A DNA stretch of 23,671 bases from Chitinophaga pinensis (GCA_945875195.1 CAMCJW010000008.1:1-23671); one strand, 5' to 3'. Shown: positions 6,904 to 15,902, numbered from the stretch's first letter. Notes: generated by a model not told the origin, from the sequence alone. Program-made: numbers and translations.

Positions 6904-8922
6904 ATGTTAAAATTACCTGCCAATGCTAAGAAATGGATAACACTAACCACGAAAGTGGTTGGTGTTTTTTTGTTATTAGCTGTTATAGTTTTCTTTTCAT
7001 TAAGAGGATATTTTTTAAACAAAACCATTGAAAAGGTTCAGCAAAAAATGTTGAATAACTATTCTACAGTATTATTGGTGGAAGATGCGGGTTTCACTGG
7101 TTTGGCCGGTATAAGCTTAAAGGGAATTCAATTAATTCCCCAAGGTAAAGATACCTTGTTAAAGATGGATGAATTTCAATTGAGTGTGAAATTGTTTTAT
7201 GCATTGTTTATGGATGTACGTGTAAAAAGTATATCAATACACAATGGCTATTTTCAGCTAACAAAAAAAAATGGGGTCAAAAATTTTGATCAATTTTTTC
7301 AAAAGAAAGATACCGTTGATATAGAGAAAAAAGAAGCCTCTGGAAGCAATAAGGAATTTAATTATGCTGAGGTTTTGTATAAACTTATTACAAAAGGGCT
7401 CAATAAAATTCCTAACGAGGTTGACATACACCACTTTTCTTTAAAAGGATATGATGAACAATTATATGTAGATTTTAATGTGGATGAATTAAAGTTAGTC
7501 AATGGATTGGTTAATTCAAAAATGATTGTTAGCTCCAATAATATGGTTCAAAATTGGGCTTTAGGTGGGCAAGTTAATCCAAGTGAAAGAAAAGCCGATT
7601 TGCAGTTTGAAAGAACGGATAGTGGGCGGGTGATGATTCCCTATCTTCCAGAAAGATTTAATTTGTTTGCAGGTTTTGGTTCAGCCCGCTTGGTGGTTGA
7701 TGGTATTAGTTTTGATGACGACGAATTGAAAATTGATGGTTTGGCAAGTTTAAAATCGTTTGTGATTAACCATCCAAAAATTGCCAAAAAAGATGTGGTG
7801 GTTGATGCAGTAGAATTTAATTATGTTTATAAAATTGGTAGCAATTATTTATCATTAGATAGTGCTTCAAAGGTTAATTTTAATGGATTTGTTTTTCATC
7901 CATTTGTTCGCTTAGAAAATTCACCCGATACCATTTTTCATTTGGTGGTTCAAACAGAAAAGGCTCCAGCTCAAAATTTCTTGAACGCATTACCTGAGGG
8001 TTTGTTCTCTCACATCAAAGGCATGGAGGCTATCGGAAATATTAGTTATAGATTAGAATTTAAATACAATGAGAATAATCCAAACGACATGATATTTGAG
8101 AGTGTTTTGGAAAAGGATAATTTACATATTACTAAATACGGTGAAGCCAATTTAAATAAATTAAATAGAGAGTTTGTTTATGTACCAATGGAAAATGGCA
8201 GGTCTATGCGTCCAGTTTTTGTTGGGGCCGCGAATCCTTATTTTACCCCTTTAGATTTGATTTCTCCCTTGCTGAAAAAAAGTGTACTTACCTGCGAAGA
8301 TCCATCATTTTATTGGCATCGGGGCTTTGTAACCGAGGCTTTTAGGCAATCTATTGTAAAGAATATACGCACAGGCAAGTTTAAAAGAGGAGCCAGTACC
8401 ATTAGCATGCAATTGATGAAAAATGTTTTCCTCACCAGGGAGAAAACGATGGCTCGAAAACTGGAGGAAATTCTATTGGTTTATATTTTAGAAAATAACA
8501 ACATCAGTTCAAAGGATAGGATGTTTGAGGTATATTTAAATATCATAGAATGGGGGCCAAATGTTTATGGAATAGGAGAGGCAACACAGTTTTATTTTAA
8601 GAAAAACCCGATGGATTTAACTTTAAGTGAAAGCATGTTCTTGGCAACCATTGTGCCGGGACCGAAGCACTTTATGTGGCGTTTTGGAAAAGATGGCACG
8701 GCTAAGCCATACTTAGAACGAACCTATAGATTTTTATCCAACAAAATGATTGGTAGGGGATTGATTATGCCAGAGGATACTATTGGCTTAACGCACCAAA
8801 TTAATATCACTGGTGCTGCCAAACAATTTATAATTAAAAGTGATACTTTGGTTAATGACACCATTGTAGAACGCGAACTTCTTTTAATTGAAAATCATGA
8901 AGCAGTGGATGAAGAAGATTAA
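6904..8922 (+). CDS. AsmA-like domain fused to a GT51 peptidoglycan glycosyltransferase
   Basis: A 672-residue membrane-anchored envelope protein. Residues 15-35 form one transmembrane helix. About 50-400 resemble the AsmA/DUF748 type of periplasmic region (segments such as AGISLKGIQLIP and VKSISIHNGYFQL). About 440-600 are a family 51 glycosyltransferase: catalytic Glu465 in CEDPSFYWHRGF, the signature GASTISMQLMKN at 496-507, and the second Glu549 in YLNIIEWGPNVYGIGEA. This domain polymerises lipid II into glycan strands. No penicillin-binding transpeptidase domain follows; the protein ends about 75 residues later. It would therefore be a monofunctional glycosyltransferase with a very long N-terminal extension, whose role is unknown to me. 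It starts 10 bases after frr and overlaps the next gene. Confidence 0.87.
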   Translation: MLKLPANAKKWITLTTKVVGVFLLLAVIVFFSLRGYFLNKTIEKVQQKMLNNYSTVLLVEDAGFTGLAGISLKGIQLIPQGKDTLLKMDEFQLSVKLFYALFMDVRVKSISIHNGYFQLTKKNGVKNFDQFFQKKDTVDIEKKEASGSNKEFNYAEVLYKLITKGLNKIPNEVDIHHFSLKGYDEQLYVDFNVDELKLVNGLVNSKMIVSSNNMVQNWALGGQVNPSERKADLQFERTDSGRVMIPYLPERFNLFAGFGSARLVVDGISFDDDELKIDGLASLKSFVINHPKIAKKDVVVDAVEFNYVYKIGSNYLSLDSASKVNFNGFVFHPFVRLENSPDTIFHLVVQTEKAPAQNFLNALPEGLFSHIKGMEAIGNISYRLEFKYNENNPNDMIFESVLEKDNLHITKYGEANLNKLNREFVYVPMENGRSMRPVFVGAANPYFTPLDLISPLLKKSVLTCEDPSFYWHRGFVTEAFRQSIVKNIRTGKFKRGASTISMQLMKNVFLTREKTMARKLEEILLVYILENNNISSKDRMFEVYLNIIEWGPNVYGIGEATQFYFKKNPMDLTLSESMFLATIVPGPKHFMWRFGKDGTAKPYLERTYRFLSNKMIGRGLIMPEDTIGLTHQINITGAAKQFIIKSDTLVNDTIVERELLLIENHEAVDEED

Positions 8923-10177
8923 TGGAGTAAATGCAGTTATTCTTGTTTTTATCATTGAATTGCTTCATTTTTTTTTCTTTAGGAGAGATTTAGGATTTAT
9001 TGTTTCACCGGTCTTGTTTTTGGCTAGTGGTTGTTTTTACTATTTTTATTTGAGCAAGCGAGCTGAGCTTTTTTATCTAGAACCTGTTAAAGAGCGCTCT
9101 TATAAAATTTCAGCTTCTCATTGGAGGGCATTAGGTATCTTGTTATTTTGCATTTTTATAATAGTAAGAAGCTTTATTATTCTACGACCAATTGATGTGA
9201 AAGATTCGGATATTATTCCGCTTATTTTGAATGTTTATGTAGATAGGTTTTTGGATGGTGAAGCGGTATACGCCGCTTATACTGGTTTTAATTACGGCAC
9301 CTTTGTTCCCAATTATATGCCATTTCAGTGGTTGCCTTTTACCTTAACCAGGTTGTTGCTGATTGATCCAAGATTTATTCACGCAAGTATTTTCATGCTT
9401 GCAATGCTTGCAATGATTGTAAGGTCGTATCATGTTTCATATACTATAAAAGAGTTGATGGCTAAATGCTTGCTTCCGTTTGTGTTTTTAGGATTAATTT
9501 TTTTTAAGCAGGAAAAAGATTTTTCGGTAACAGTAGAATTGGTTATAGCGGCCTATTATATTTTATTGGCATTGTGCCTTTTTAGTACGTCAAAGATTTT
9601 TCAAATTGTAGGCTTAGGGTTGTCATTGTTATCTAGGTATTCGTTGCTGTTTTGGATGCCTGTTTGGGCTTTGTGCAAGTGGTTGTATAACAAAAAGGAG
9701 TTTTTATTTATAGGTATTGGCTTGCTTATTTTTGGCATCATCTTTTATATTATTCCATTTGTGATCCCTAATCCAGAGGTATTAAGCAAAGGTTCTAACC
9801 TTTGGATTGATGCCTCCTTGAATGAATGGGATGGCCAAGATTGGCAGCCAAAAGGAGATAGGCCTTTTCAGTTGTTTCAGGGTTTAGGTTTTGCCTCTTG
9901 GTTTCACCAATTTTACCCTGGAACTTTAATGGATAAATTGTTGGCTTGTAAAAATGCTTTGATTGGATGTAGTATCTTAAGCACTTTGTTTTTAATGTAT
10001 GCCAGGTTTAAAAATAGCAGCTTAGATCAGCGCATTTTTTTATTGTTGTCGTTTAAGTTTAGCATAACCATTTTCTACTCTCTGGTTTTTATACCTTATG
10101 TATATCTTTATTGGGTGCCGCTGGCCTTAAGTATGGTAATTCTGGTTCAATTAAAATTGGTTCAACCAGAATCATAA
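8897..10177 (+). CDS. Multi-pass membrane protein, GT-C/GT87-like (putative glycosyltransferase)
   Basis: About 426 residues with roughly ten hydrophobic segments. After the third segment comes a loop with DVKDSDIIP, then LDGEAVYAAYTGF and VPNYMPFQWLPF. This layout (acidic residue in the first large outside loop, then GxxxY and a YxP stretch) resembles the GT87/DUF2029 mannosyltransferases of the GT-C fold, which use polyprenyl-phosphate sugars. The similarity is by pattern only. The start is uncertain: in-frame TTG 8888, ATG 8897 and ATG 8909 all lie inside the end of the GT51 gene (stop at 8922). I chose 8897, while 8909 gives MKKINGVNAVIL and is equally plausible. The overlap suggests translational coupling. 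Confidence 0.7.
   Translation: MKQWMKKINGVNAVILVFIIELLHFFFFRRDLGFIVSPVLFLASGCFYYFYLSKRAELFYLEPVKERSYKISASHWRALGILLFCIFIIVRSFIILRPIDVKDSDIIPLILNVYVDRFLDGEAVYAAYTGFNYGTFVPNYMPFQWLPFTLTRLLLIDPRFIHASIFMLAMLAMIVRSYHVSYTIKELMAKCLLPFVFLGLIFFKQEKDFSVTVELVIAAYYILLALCLFSTSKIFQIVGLGLSLLSRYSLLFWMPVWALCKWLYNKKEFLFIGIGLLIFGIIFYIIPFVIPNPEVLSKGSNLWIDASLNEWDGQDWQPKGDRPFQLFQGLGFASWFHQFYPGTLMDKLLACKNALIGCSILSTLFLMYARFKNSSLDQRIFLLLSFKFSITIFYSLVFIPYVYLYWVPLALSMVILVQLKLVQPES
9395..9412 (+). repeat. Two 9-base tandem repeats in the GT87-like gene
   Basis: ATGCTTGCA occurs twice in direct succession and is followed by a further ATG. It encodes MLAMLAM inside a predicted transmembrane helix. A repeat whose unit is a multiple of three keeps the frame if it expands or contracts. 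It is probably of little consequence. Confidence 0.6.
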
Positions 10178-10207
10178 AAGAACTATTTAAAACAGTTTAA
10201 ATTTATT

Positions 10208-11614
10208 TTACTGCCTTTGAAAAATATAATACTGCTTTACCTTTCCATTGCTTTCAGTAAGCTCAAAAAGGGTATCTTTTTTGATTAAGTGATCTGATAA
10301 CAGACTATTTAATTGAATGCCACTTTCTGTAGCAAACGAATACGGATCAAATAATATCAAATCCCCAGAGCTAAGCTTTTCCATAGGATTACCCAATCCA
10401 GCATAGAGCCATTCATTAGGATCAAACATGTTTTTATTGGTAAATAGAGCAAGATTTGCATCAGCGCCCATGTATTTTTGATTTGGAAATTTGTTCACTA
10501 AATAGGGGCCAACAATTTCTTTAGCAAATTCTTGTTCTTCGCTTAAATAACAGGATGATTTGAAATTGATAGAGGCTGGGTTATTTAAAAAAGGAAATAT
10601 GATTATTGCCGTTATTAGTACCCATTTAATTTGCTTAGAAATAGTTAGCGGGCTTAATTTTAAAATTTGGTTGTATCCATAAAGAATTAGTATGCCTGTT
10701 AATGGAAATATTGTTACCAAAACCCTATTTAGTCCCATCGAATTAAAGATACCCAATGCCCAAAAAATAGTATGGGCCAGCACAAATGCAACAATTATTC
10801 CATCTATTAAAAATATTTCTGCGAGGTTCATTTTTTTTCCTAATTGAACCCAATTTTTGAGGTGAAAAAATGCACCTATCCATAAACCAATAAATAAAAT
10901 TGGTCCTAGGCCAAAATATAATTGTATCAAAAAATGACTCCAATTTCCTTTGCCATAAATACTGCTTGCTGAGGCATAAGGAATTTTAGTAAAAACCCAT
11001 AATATGTCCTTGTAAAAGTACCATCCTGCTATTGAGAAAATTAGGTGTCCAAGCATTAACCAAGGAAGTTTTTTATATTGATTTATTAGGATAAGGTAAG
11101 TAGAAAATACCAATAGAATGATTAATCCTTCGGAACGAACAAACGGTAAAAGGGAGGCAATAGATAAGGACCAATTTGGTTTTTCATCAAACCAAAAATA
11201 AATACTTAGAATAAGTACTAGTGCAGATAATGGTTCGGTATATCCCGAGAGCATAATGGTAAAATACATGGAAGCAGCAAGTACCAGAATTCCTGTCCAA
11301 TACCAATTTTCGTAACCTAATCTCTTGGCAGTTAGGGAGGCTAAATGCGCGGCAAAAATGGCACACAATACATTGAAAATTTTCATCCCGGTAAAGCCAA
11401 ATTGGGCAAAAGGAGACGCTAAAATGGTAAATAGTGGTTTACCCCAATGGTTAAAAAATAAGATGGGCTGTTGCCAAGAAAATTTTGCACAAATAAAATG
11501 TGAGATGCTATCTCCTCCAGTGCCGTTCCCATTAGTGAATATAGCGGTTAACAAGCAAGCAATAGAAATTAGAACAAAGGTAAATTGGGCAATTTTTTGT
11601 TCAGTCAATTTCAT
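10208..11614 (-). CDS. GT-C-fold membrane glycosyltransferase-like protein
   Basis: A 468-residue protein with about ten transmembrane segments over the first 340 residues and a soluble C-terminal domain of about 125 residues. The first periplasmic loop holds TGGDSISHF, with Asp35 where GT39/ArnT/PMT-type enzymes carry their catalytic acid. SGYTEPLSA and PFVRSEGL resemble helix-border motifs of that fold. These enzymes move a sugar from a polyprenyl phosphate to a protein, lipid or glycan outside the inner membrane. The gene starts 2 bases after the stop of a DPM-type transferase gene (11617-12330), which would make such a donor. It converges with the other GT-C-like gene with a gap of 30 bases. 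The acceptor is unknown. Confidence 0.75.
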   Translation of the reverse strand: MKLTEQKIAQFTFVLISIACLLTAIFTNGNGTGGDSISHFICAKFSWQQPILFFNHWGKPLFTILASPFAQFGFTGMKIFNVLCAIFAAHLASLTAKRLGYENWYWTGILVLAASMYFTIMLSGYTEPLSALVLILSIYFWFDEKPNWSLSIASLLPFVRSEGLIILLVFSTYLILINQYKKLPWLMLGHLIFSIAGWYFYKDILWVFTKIPYASASSIYGKGNWSHFLIQLYFGLGPILFIGLWIGAFFHLKNWVQLGKKMNLAEIFLIDGIIVAFVLAHTIFWALGIFNSMGLNRVLVTIFPLTGILILYGYNQILKLSPLTISKQIKWVLITAIIIFPFLNNPASINFKSSCYLSEEQEFAKEIVGPYLVNKFPNQKYMGADANLALFTNKNMFDPNEWLYAGLGNPMEKLSSGDLILFDPYSFATESGIQLNSLLSDHLIKKDTLFELTESNGKVKQYYIFQRQ

Positions 11615-11616
11615 GC

Positions 11617-12330
11617 TTATCCTTTAAACATACCATATTTAATGATACAATAGATTGCTCTAAAACCATCCTTCCAGCTTATTTTTTTTCCTTCGGCGTA
11701 GGTTCGGCCATAATAAGAGATACCCACCTCATAAATGCGAATATTTGGGATGCGGCTGATACGGGCAGTTACCTCTGGCTCAAAACCAAATCTCTTTTCT
11801 TGTAGTGGAAGCGATTTAATAATATCTGCCTTAAATAACTTGTAACAGGTTTCCATATCTGTTAGGTTGAGATTGGTAAACATGTTGCTGCCAAAGGTTA
11901 GGATCTTATTGCCAATAGAATGCCAAAAAAATAAAATTCTATGTGGATTTCCCCCCATAAACCTAGATCCATAAACCACATCAGCAAAGCCATCAGTGAT
12001 AGGTTTTAAAAGGATGTTTATCTCATTTGGATCATATTCCAAATCGGCATCTTGAACAATAATATAATTGCCGTTAGCCTGCTTTATTCCTGTATGTATT
12101 GCTGCACCCTTACCTTGATTTACGGTGTGTTCAATAAACCTAATATAAGGTTTGGTTTTCATGTAGGCTTGAATAACTTCTGCCGTATTATCTGTTGAGC
12201 AATCATTCACAATTACTACTTCCTTTTCTATGCCATTAATCAATTGAACTGCATCTACCTTATCAAGGATATTATGGATGGTTCTCGCCTCATTATAGGC
12301 AGGGATGATGATAGTTAGTTTTTCTCCCAT
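11617..12330 (-). CDS. GT2 glycosyltransferase, polyprenyl-phosphate mannose/glucose synthase type
   Basis: A 237-residue soluble GT-A protein resembling dolichyl-phosphate mannose synthase. Nucleotide-sugar motifs are IIIPAYNEA (residues 7-15), VNDCSTDNTAEV (41-52) and VQDADLEYDP (92-101, with the DxD metal site). Then come VVYGSRFMGG (118-127), LTDMETCYKLF with the acceptor-site acid, and RFGFEPEVTARI. There is no C-terminal transmembrane region, so it is the soluble type acting at the inner face of the membrane. It likely transfers a hexose from a nucleotide sugar to undecaprenyl phosphate. Sugar identity is not readable. The membrane glycosyltransferase gene follows after 2 bases and is the obvious user of its product. 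Confidence 0.88.
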   Translation of the reverse strand: MGEKLTIIIPAYNEARTIHNILDKVDAVQLINGIEKEVVIVNDCSTDNTAEVIQAYMKTKPYIRFIEHTVNQGKGAAIHTGIKQANGNYIIVQDADLEYDPNEINILLKPITDGFADVVYGSRFMGGNPHRILFFWHSIGNKILTFGSNMFTNLNLTDMETCYKLFKADIIKSLPLQEKRFGFEPEVTARISRIPNIRIYEVGISYYGRTYAEGKKISWKDGFRAIYCIIKYGMFKG

Positions 12331-12421
12331 GAAATTTGTAAATCAAGTATTTGTTTAGTGTGTGGCTTCTTTGTGTGCGATATTTTGAAATTCGTGATCT
12401 TTATACCAGCATTGATTTTTA

Positions 12422-13789
12422 TTAATTTTCCTTTTTCTTAGAATTAAACAGCTCTTCTTTATTTACTTCCTTAATTAAATCGCCATGTTTCAATGTTTTT
12501 GAAATAGCACTGTAGGGTCCAGAAATTAATTGGTCGTCTTCCTTTAAACCCTCCAAAATCTGAATGTACTTGTCGTCTTGAATGCCAGTTTTTACCTTGC
12601 GTATTTTGGCTTTGTTTCCTTGGTTAATAAATACTACCTCAATATCATTTTTGCTGTCAATTAAAGTGACTTTTTTCTCTTTCTTTTCTTCAGTTTCTAT
12701 TGTGTCCATTGCGCTTTCCTGACGAACAGTTACAGCCTCAATAGGCACTACCAAAACATTTTCTACGCGCTCTGTTTGAATCTCCACACTGGCGCTCATA
12801 CCTGGTCTAAACACAGATTTTCTTTTTCCAAATAACAAAGTAAGATCTTGGTAGCTGCTTCTCAAAATTCTAATTTTTACCACAAAATTTGTCACTTGGT
12901 CACTGGTGGTTTGTGCTGAGGTTGTTGCGCTGTTAGCAATTTCTGTTACAATTCCTTTAAACTTTCTATTGGGGTATGCATCTACTTCAATTTCTGAGGT
13001 ATCACCCAAGCCAACTTTTATGATATCGTTTTCGTTTACATCAACACTCACTTCCATATCGTTTAAATTGGCAATACGCATCATTTCTGTTCCTGCCATT
13101 TGCGAAGTTCCAACTACACGCTCTCCTTTTTCAACACTTAATTTAGAGACAATACCATTTACAGGCGAAAATATTTCGGTACGGGTAAGACTTTTTCTCG
13201 ACTCTTTGAGGGTAGCCTCAAAACTTTTTACATTGAACTCTGCAGACAACACACTTTGTCTGCCGGCTTCAACCTCGGCTTTGGCGTTTACATAGGTGCT
13301 TTTTGCGGTTTCAAATTCTGCATCAGAAATTAATTTCTGGGCATACATTTTTTTATTTCTTTCATAAGCAGCAGAAACTTCAACAAATCTTCCTTCGGCC
13401 TGAGCCAACCTGGCTTTGGTAGTGGCTAAACTTGCTTTGGTATTATTTAAAGATGCTTCCGACCTATCTAAAGCAGATTGGTATAACTCAGGGTCGATGC
13501 GGGCCATTAATTTTCCGGCTACTACAGAATCACCTTCTTTTACATACAACTCTCTAATTTCACCAGAAACATCTGAGCTAATCTTAACCTCTTTTTCTGG
13601 CTGAACCCTGCCATTGGCAGATACGGTTTCAATAATGGTTTTTCTTTCAATTTTTGCTACAGTAACTGGTATGCCTTCACTTTTTCCAAGCCATCCTGCT
13701 TGCTTACCAATAACGGCAACTATGATTAAAACAATAACCCCAATAATTAAATATTTAAGGGTATTACTTTTTTTCTTTACTTGGTTCAT
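12422..13789 (-). CDS. Efflux periplasmic adaptor (MacA/HlyD family)
   Basis: A 455-residue membrane fusion protein. Residues 12-30 form one N-terminal transmembrane anchor. The first half of the biotinyl-lipoyl domain is VKISSDVSGEIRELYVKEGDSV (about 67-88, given in outline) and its second half is IFSPVNGIVSKLSVEKGERV. Between them lies a coiled-coil hairpin rich in Ala, Lys and Glu (about 105-205). A beta-barrel follows, then a membrane-proximal domain near VLVVPIEAV. The C-terminus is highly charged. It links an inner-membrane transporter to an outer membrane channel. It lies 9 bases after a TolC-like gene, which is its likely partner. The inner-membrane ABC or RND component usually found next is not present; a glycosyltransferase gene follows after about 90 bases. 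Confidence 0.9.
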   Translation of the reverse strand: MNQVKKKSNTLKYLIIGVIVLIIVAVIGKQAGWLGKSEGIPVTVAKIERKTIIETVSANGRVQPEKEVKISSDVSGEIRELYVKEGDSVVAGKLMARIDPELYQSALDRSEASLNNTKASLATTKARLAQAEGRFVEVSAAYERNKKMYAQKLISDAEFETAKSTYVNAKAEVEAGRQSVLSAEFNVKSFEATLKESRKSLTRTEIFSPVNGIVSKLSVEKGERVVGTSQMAGTEMMRIANLNDMEVSVDVNENDIIKVGLGDTSEIEVDAYPNRKFKGIVTEIANSATTSAQTTSDQVTNFVVKIRILRSSYQDLTLLFGKRKSVFRPGMSASVEIQTERVENVLVVPIEAVTVRQESAMDTIETEEKKEKKVTLIDSKNDIEVVFINQGNKAKIRKVKTGIQDDKYIQILEGLKEDDQLISGPYSAISKTLKHGDLIKEVNKEELFNSKKKEN

Positions 13790-13798
13790 ATTTACTTA

Positions 13799-15247
13799 TT
13801 AATAAAGAGGTTTGCCTAGATAAAAATCAAGAACTTTTCTTCTAAATACCAATTCATATTTAGCTTGAGTAAAATCTGCATCGGCACGAATGTAGCCGTT
13901 TTTTGTATTTAAATAATCAGCAATGCTCATACCACCCAATTCAAATTGCTTTTCTGCCACTTCATAAGATTCTTTATTGGCTAATAAATTTTCCTCATTT
14001 GCCTGGTATCTTTTGAAAGAAGATTTAAAATCTACATATGATTGTGCGATGCTTCTGTACAAATTATTTTTTGTTAATTTTTCAGTCAGCTTGGTACTTT
14101 CAACACTCATTCTTGATTTTTGAACATTGGTGTTAACATTCCAACCATTGAATATGGGCACACTTAGGTTCAAACCGATATTACTACCTAAATTACGGGT
14201 AAATTGATTGGAAAATGGTGTTGTTTGATAAGATGCATACCCAGTAGGAACAGTGCTATAGACAGGTATGGGTGTACCATTATAATCGCCTGCTCCAATA
14301 ACTGTGGTTCTGTAAAGCAAATCTCCAACACCAGTTGAACTTTGTGTGGTGTAAAAAGAATTGAAGCCAGCCGATAAGGTTAACCTAGGCGATCTTCCGC
14401 CACGTGCTATGTGATAAGAGAGTTCAGATCCTCTTAAACGCTGTTCTGCTGCTAATACATCCGGACTTTGTTTCACAAACTCCAAATAAATGGCATCTAA
14501 AGATTTTGGTTCATCGGCTATGTTTAATTCGTCTATGCTTGGTTTTTCAACCTTGTAACTGGTATCAGGCTTTATTTCAATCAATAACCACAAATCGAGG
14601 TATGATTGCAATAAAGCATTTTGCGTATTTACAGCGGCCAATTCTTCACTCGACAATTGCGCTTTTAGCTGTAAATACCTGGTTTTATTGCTGCTCCCTA
14701 ACTCATACATTTTTCGCTGTCGATCTACTTGTGCCAAGGTTGCTTCTATGCGCGTTTGCGCAGAATTATTTAACTCTATATTTAATAGCACACGTAAAAA
14801 AGCATTACACACATTTAATGTGATGGTGTTTTTTGTTTGCTCTAAATCTTTTTCACTTGCCTTGAAAATTGATTCTTGTACCCTCACATTGTTTACATTT
14901 TGAAAGCCATTGAATAAAGGCATGCTGCTATTTAAACCAAATGAATTGGTTCTAAAAGCTACTCCCTCTTTGGCTAAATTGGTGGCAGGGTTGATGGCAA
15001 AACCTGTTTGCCAATTATTAGAAACATTTCCATTTACTGTAGGTAACAGGGCCATTTTACTTTGCAAATAATCTGCTTTGCTCATTTGAGTAGTAAGTGC
15101 CTGTTGTTGCACAGTAATGTTTTTACTGAGAGCCTGCTCCACACAAGCTTTTAGCGACCATATTTTTTGGTCTTGAGCCCTTACAGAATGTAGGCTACAA
15201 AAACAAAGTGCAAATAGGACGGTATTTTTTTTGAATATTTGAACCAT
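13799..15247 (-). CDS. TolC-family outer membrane factor
   Basis: A 482-residue outer membrane efflux channel subunit. A signal peptide ends near residue 24 (HSVRAQ). Two repeats of the OEP type follow: the first begins WSLKACVEQALSKNITVQ (residues 30-47) and the second begins near LDAIYLEFVKQSPDVLAAEQRL. Each half has long helices and a beta-strand hairpin rich in Tyr, Thr and Ser. It ends with a long helix and VLDFYLGKPLY. Three such chains would form the tunnel across the outer membrane and periplasm. It is the first gene of the minus-strand run that continues with the adaptor. The 37-base gap to the divergent deacetylase gene must hold its promoter, but I see no TAnnTTTG on this strand. 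Confidence 0.92.
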   Translation of the reverse strand: MVQIFKKNTVLFALCFCSLHSVRAQDQKIWSLKACVEQALSKNITVQQQALTTQMSKADYLQSKMALLPTVNGNVSNNWQTGFAINPATNLAKEGVAFRTNSFGLNSSMPLFNGFQNVNNVRVQESIFKASEKDLEQTKNTITLNVCNAFLRVLLNIELNNSAQTRIEATLAQVDRQRKMYELGSSNKTRYLQLKAQLSSEELAAVNTQNALLQSYLDLWLLIEIKPDTSYKVEKPSIDELNIADEPKSLDAIYLEFVKQSPDVLAAEQRLRGSELSYHIARGGRSPRLTLSAGFNSFYTTQSSTGVGDLLYRTTVIGAGDYNGTPIPVYSTVPTGYASYQTTPFSNQFTRNLGSNIGLNLSVPIFNGWNVNTNVQKSRMSVESTKLTEKLTKNNLYRSIAQSYVDFKSSFKRYQANEENLLANKESYEVAEKQFELGGMSIADYLNTKNGYIRADADFTQAKYELVFRRKVLDFYLGKPLY

Positions 15248-15259
15248 TGATTAATTTTG
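15230..15259 (+). promoter_or_regulatory. Candidate promoter for the deacetylase-glycosyltransferase genes
   Basis: TTTG at 15230-15233 is followed after 18 bases by TAATTTTG at 15252-15259, matching both halves of the Bacteroidota TTTG / TAnnTTTG promoter. The -7 box ends 25 bases before the ATG at 15285. The -33 half lies inside the first codons of the divergent tolC-like gene. This is the best two-part match in the window. Confidence 0.55.
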
Positions 15260-15284
15260 GTAATTAGGTTTTGATGCGAAAATA

Positions 15285-15899
15285 ATGTTTAAATATAGAA
15301 TCCCGACTATTCTTCAACGACTCTTTCCTAACTATACATGGAAGGTTAAAACCAATGATAAGCAGCTGTTTTTAACATTTGATGATGGTCCGCACCCAGA
15401 AATAACTCCTTGGGTGCTAGAGCAGTTAAGTATATTTGGCGCTAAAGCAACTTTTTTCTGTGTGGGAGACAATGTGCGTAAATATCCAAAAACTTATCGT
15501 CAAATTATTGCTGAAGGGCACCAAACGGGCAACCATACCTACCATCATTTGAAAGGTTGGACCACCGATGACCTTACTTATTTTGCTGATGTAAAAAAGG
15601 CTGAAGGGTATATAAATAGCAATTTATTCAGGCCTCCTTATGGTAGAATAAAATCTTCACAAGGAGCCATGTTAAATAAAGAGTATAAAATTATTATGTG
15701 GGATCACTTGAGTTGCGATTATGAAAAAAAATTAAACATTGATTACAGTATTGAGCAGATGAAAAAAGTTAAAAATGGAAGCATTGTGGTATTTCATGAT
15801 AGTGAGAAATCGTTTGAAAATTTAAAGCAACTTTTGCCGCAACTGCTTGCTTATTATTGCAGTGAGGGATATCAATTATTAGCCATTCCTCAGAATTAA
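15285..15899 (+). CDS. Polysaccharide deacetylase (NodB/CE4 family)
   Basis: A 204-residue metal-dependent deacetylase removing acetyl groups from an N-acetylated glycan. All five CE4 motifs are present: TFDDGP (31-36, Asp33 as base and Asp34 as metal ligand), HTYHH (84-88, metal ligands His84 and His88), RPPYGR (116-121), WDHLSCDY (139-146), and IVVFHD (167-172, catalytic His171). There is no signal peptide or obvious membrane anchor, although residues 1-15 are amphipathic. It would therefore act in the cytoplasm unless exported by another route. The next gene, a membrane GT2, starts 3 bases later, suggesting both act on the same glycan. Substrate (chitin-like, poly-GlcNAc, peptidoglycan or a lipid-linked sugar) cannot be told from sequence. 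Confidence 0.92.
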   Translation: MFKYRIPTILQRLFPNYTWKVKTNDKQLFLTFDDGPHPEITPWVLEQLSIFGAKATFFCVGDNVRKYPKTYRQIIAEGHQTGNHTYHHLKGWTTDDLTYFADVKKAEGYINSNLFRPPYGRIKSSQGAMLNKEYKIIMWDHLSCDYEKKLNIDYSIEQMKKVKNGSIVVFHDSEKSFENLKQLLPQLLAYYCSEGYQLLAIPQN

Positions 15900-15902
15900 T
15901 TT

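Noticed and set aside
10178..10207. TTTAAA-ACAG-TTTAAA between the two convergent GT-C-like genes as a bidirectional terminator.
   Set aside because: All-A/T six-base stem with no proper T-run; too weak to claim.
12331..12421. A stop-free stretch on the minus strand between the adaptor and the DPM-type gene that could read as about 20 codons ending in TAA.
   Set aside because: It has no start codon in that frame, is out of frame with the adaptor gene, and the length is within chance for this composition. A decayed gene end cannot be shown.
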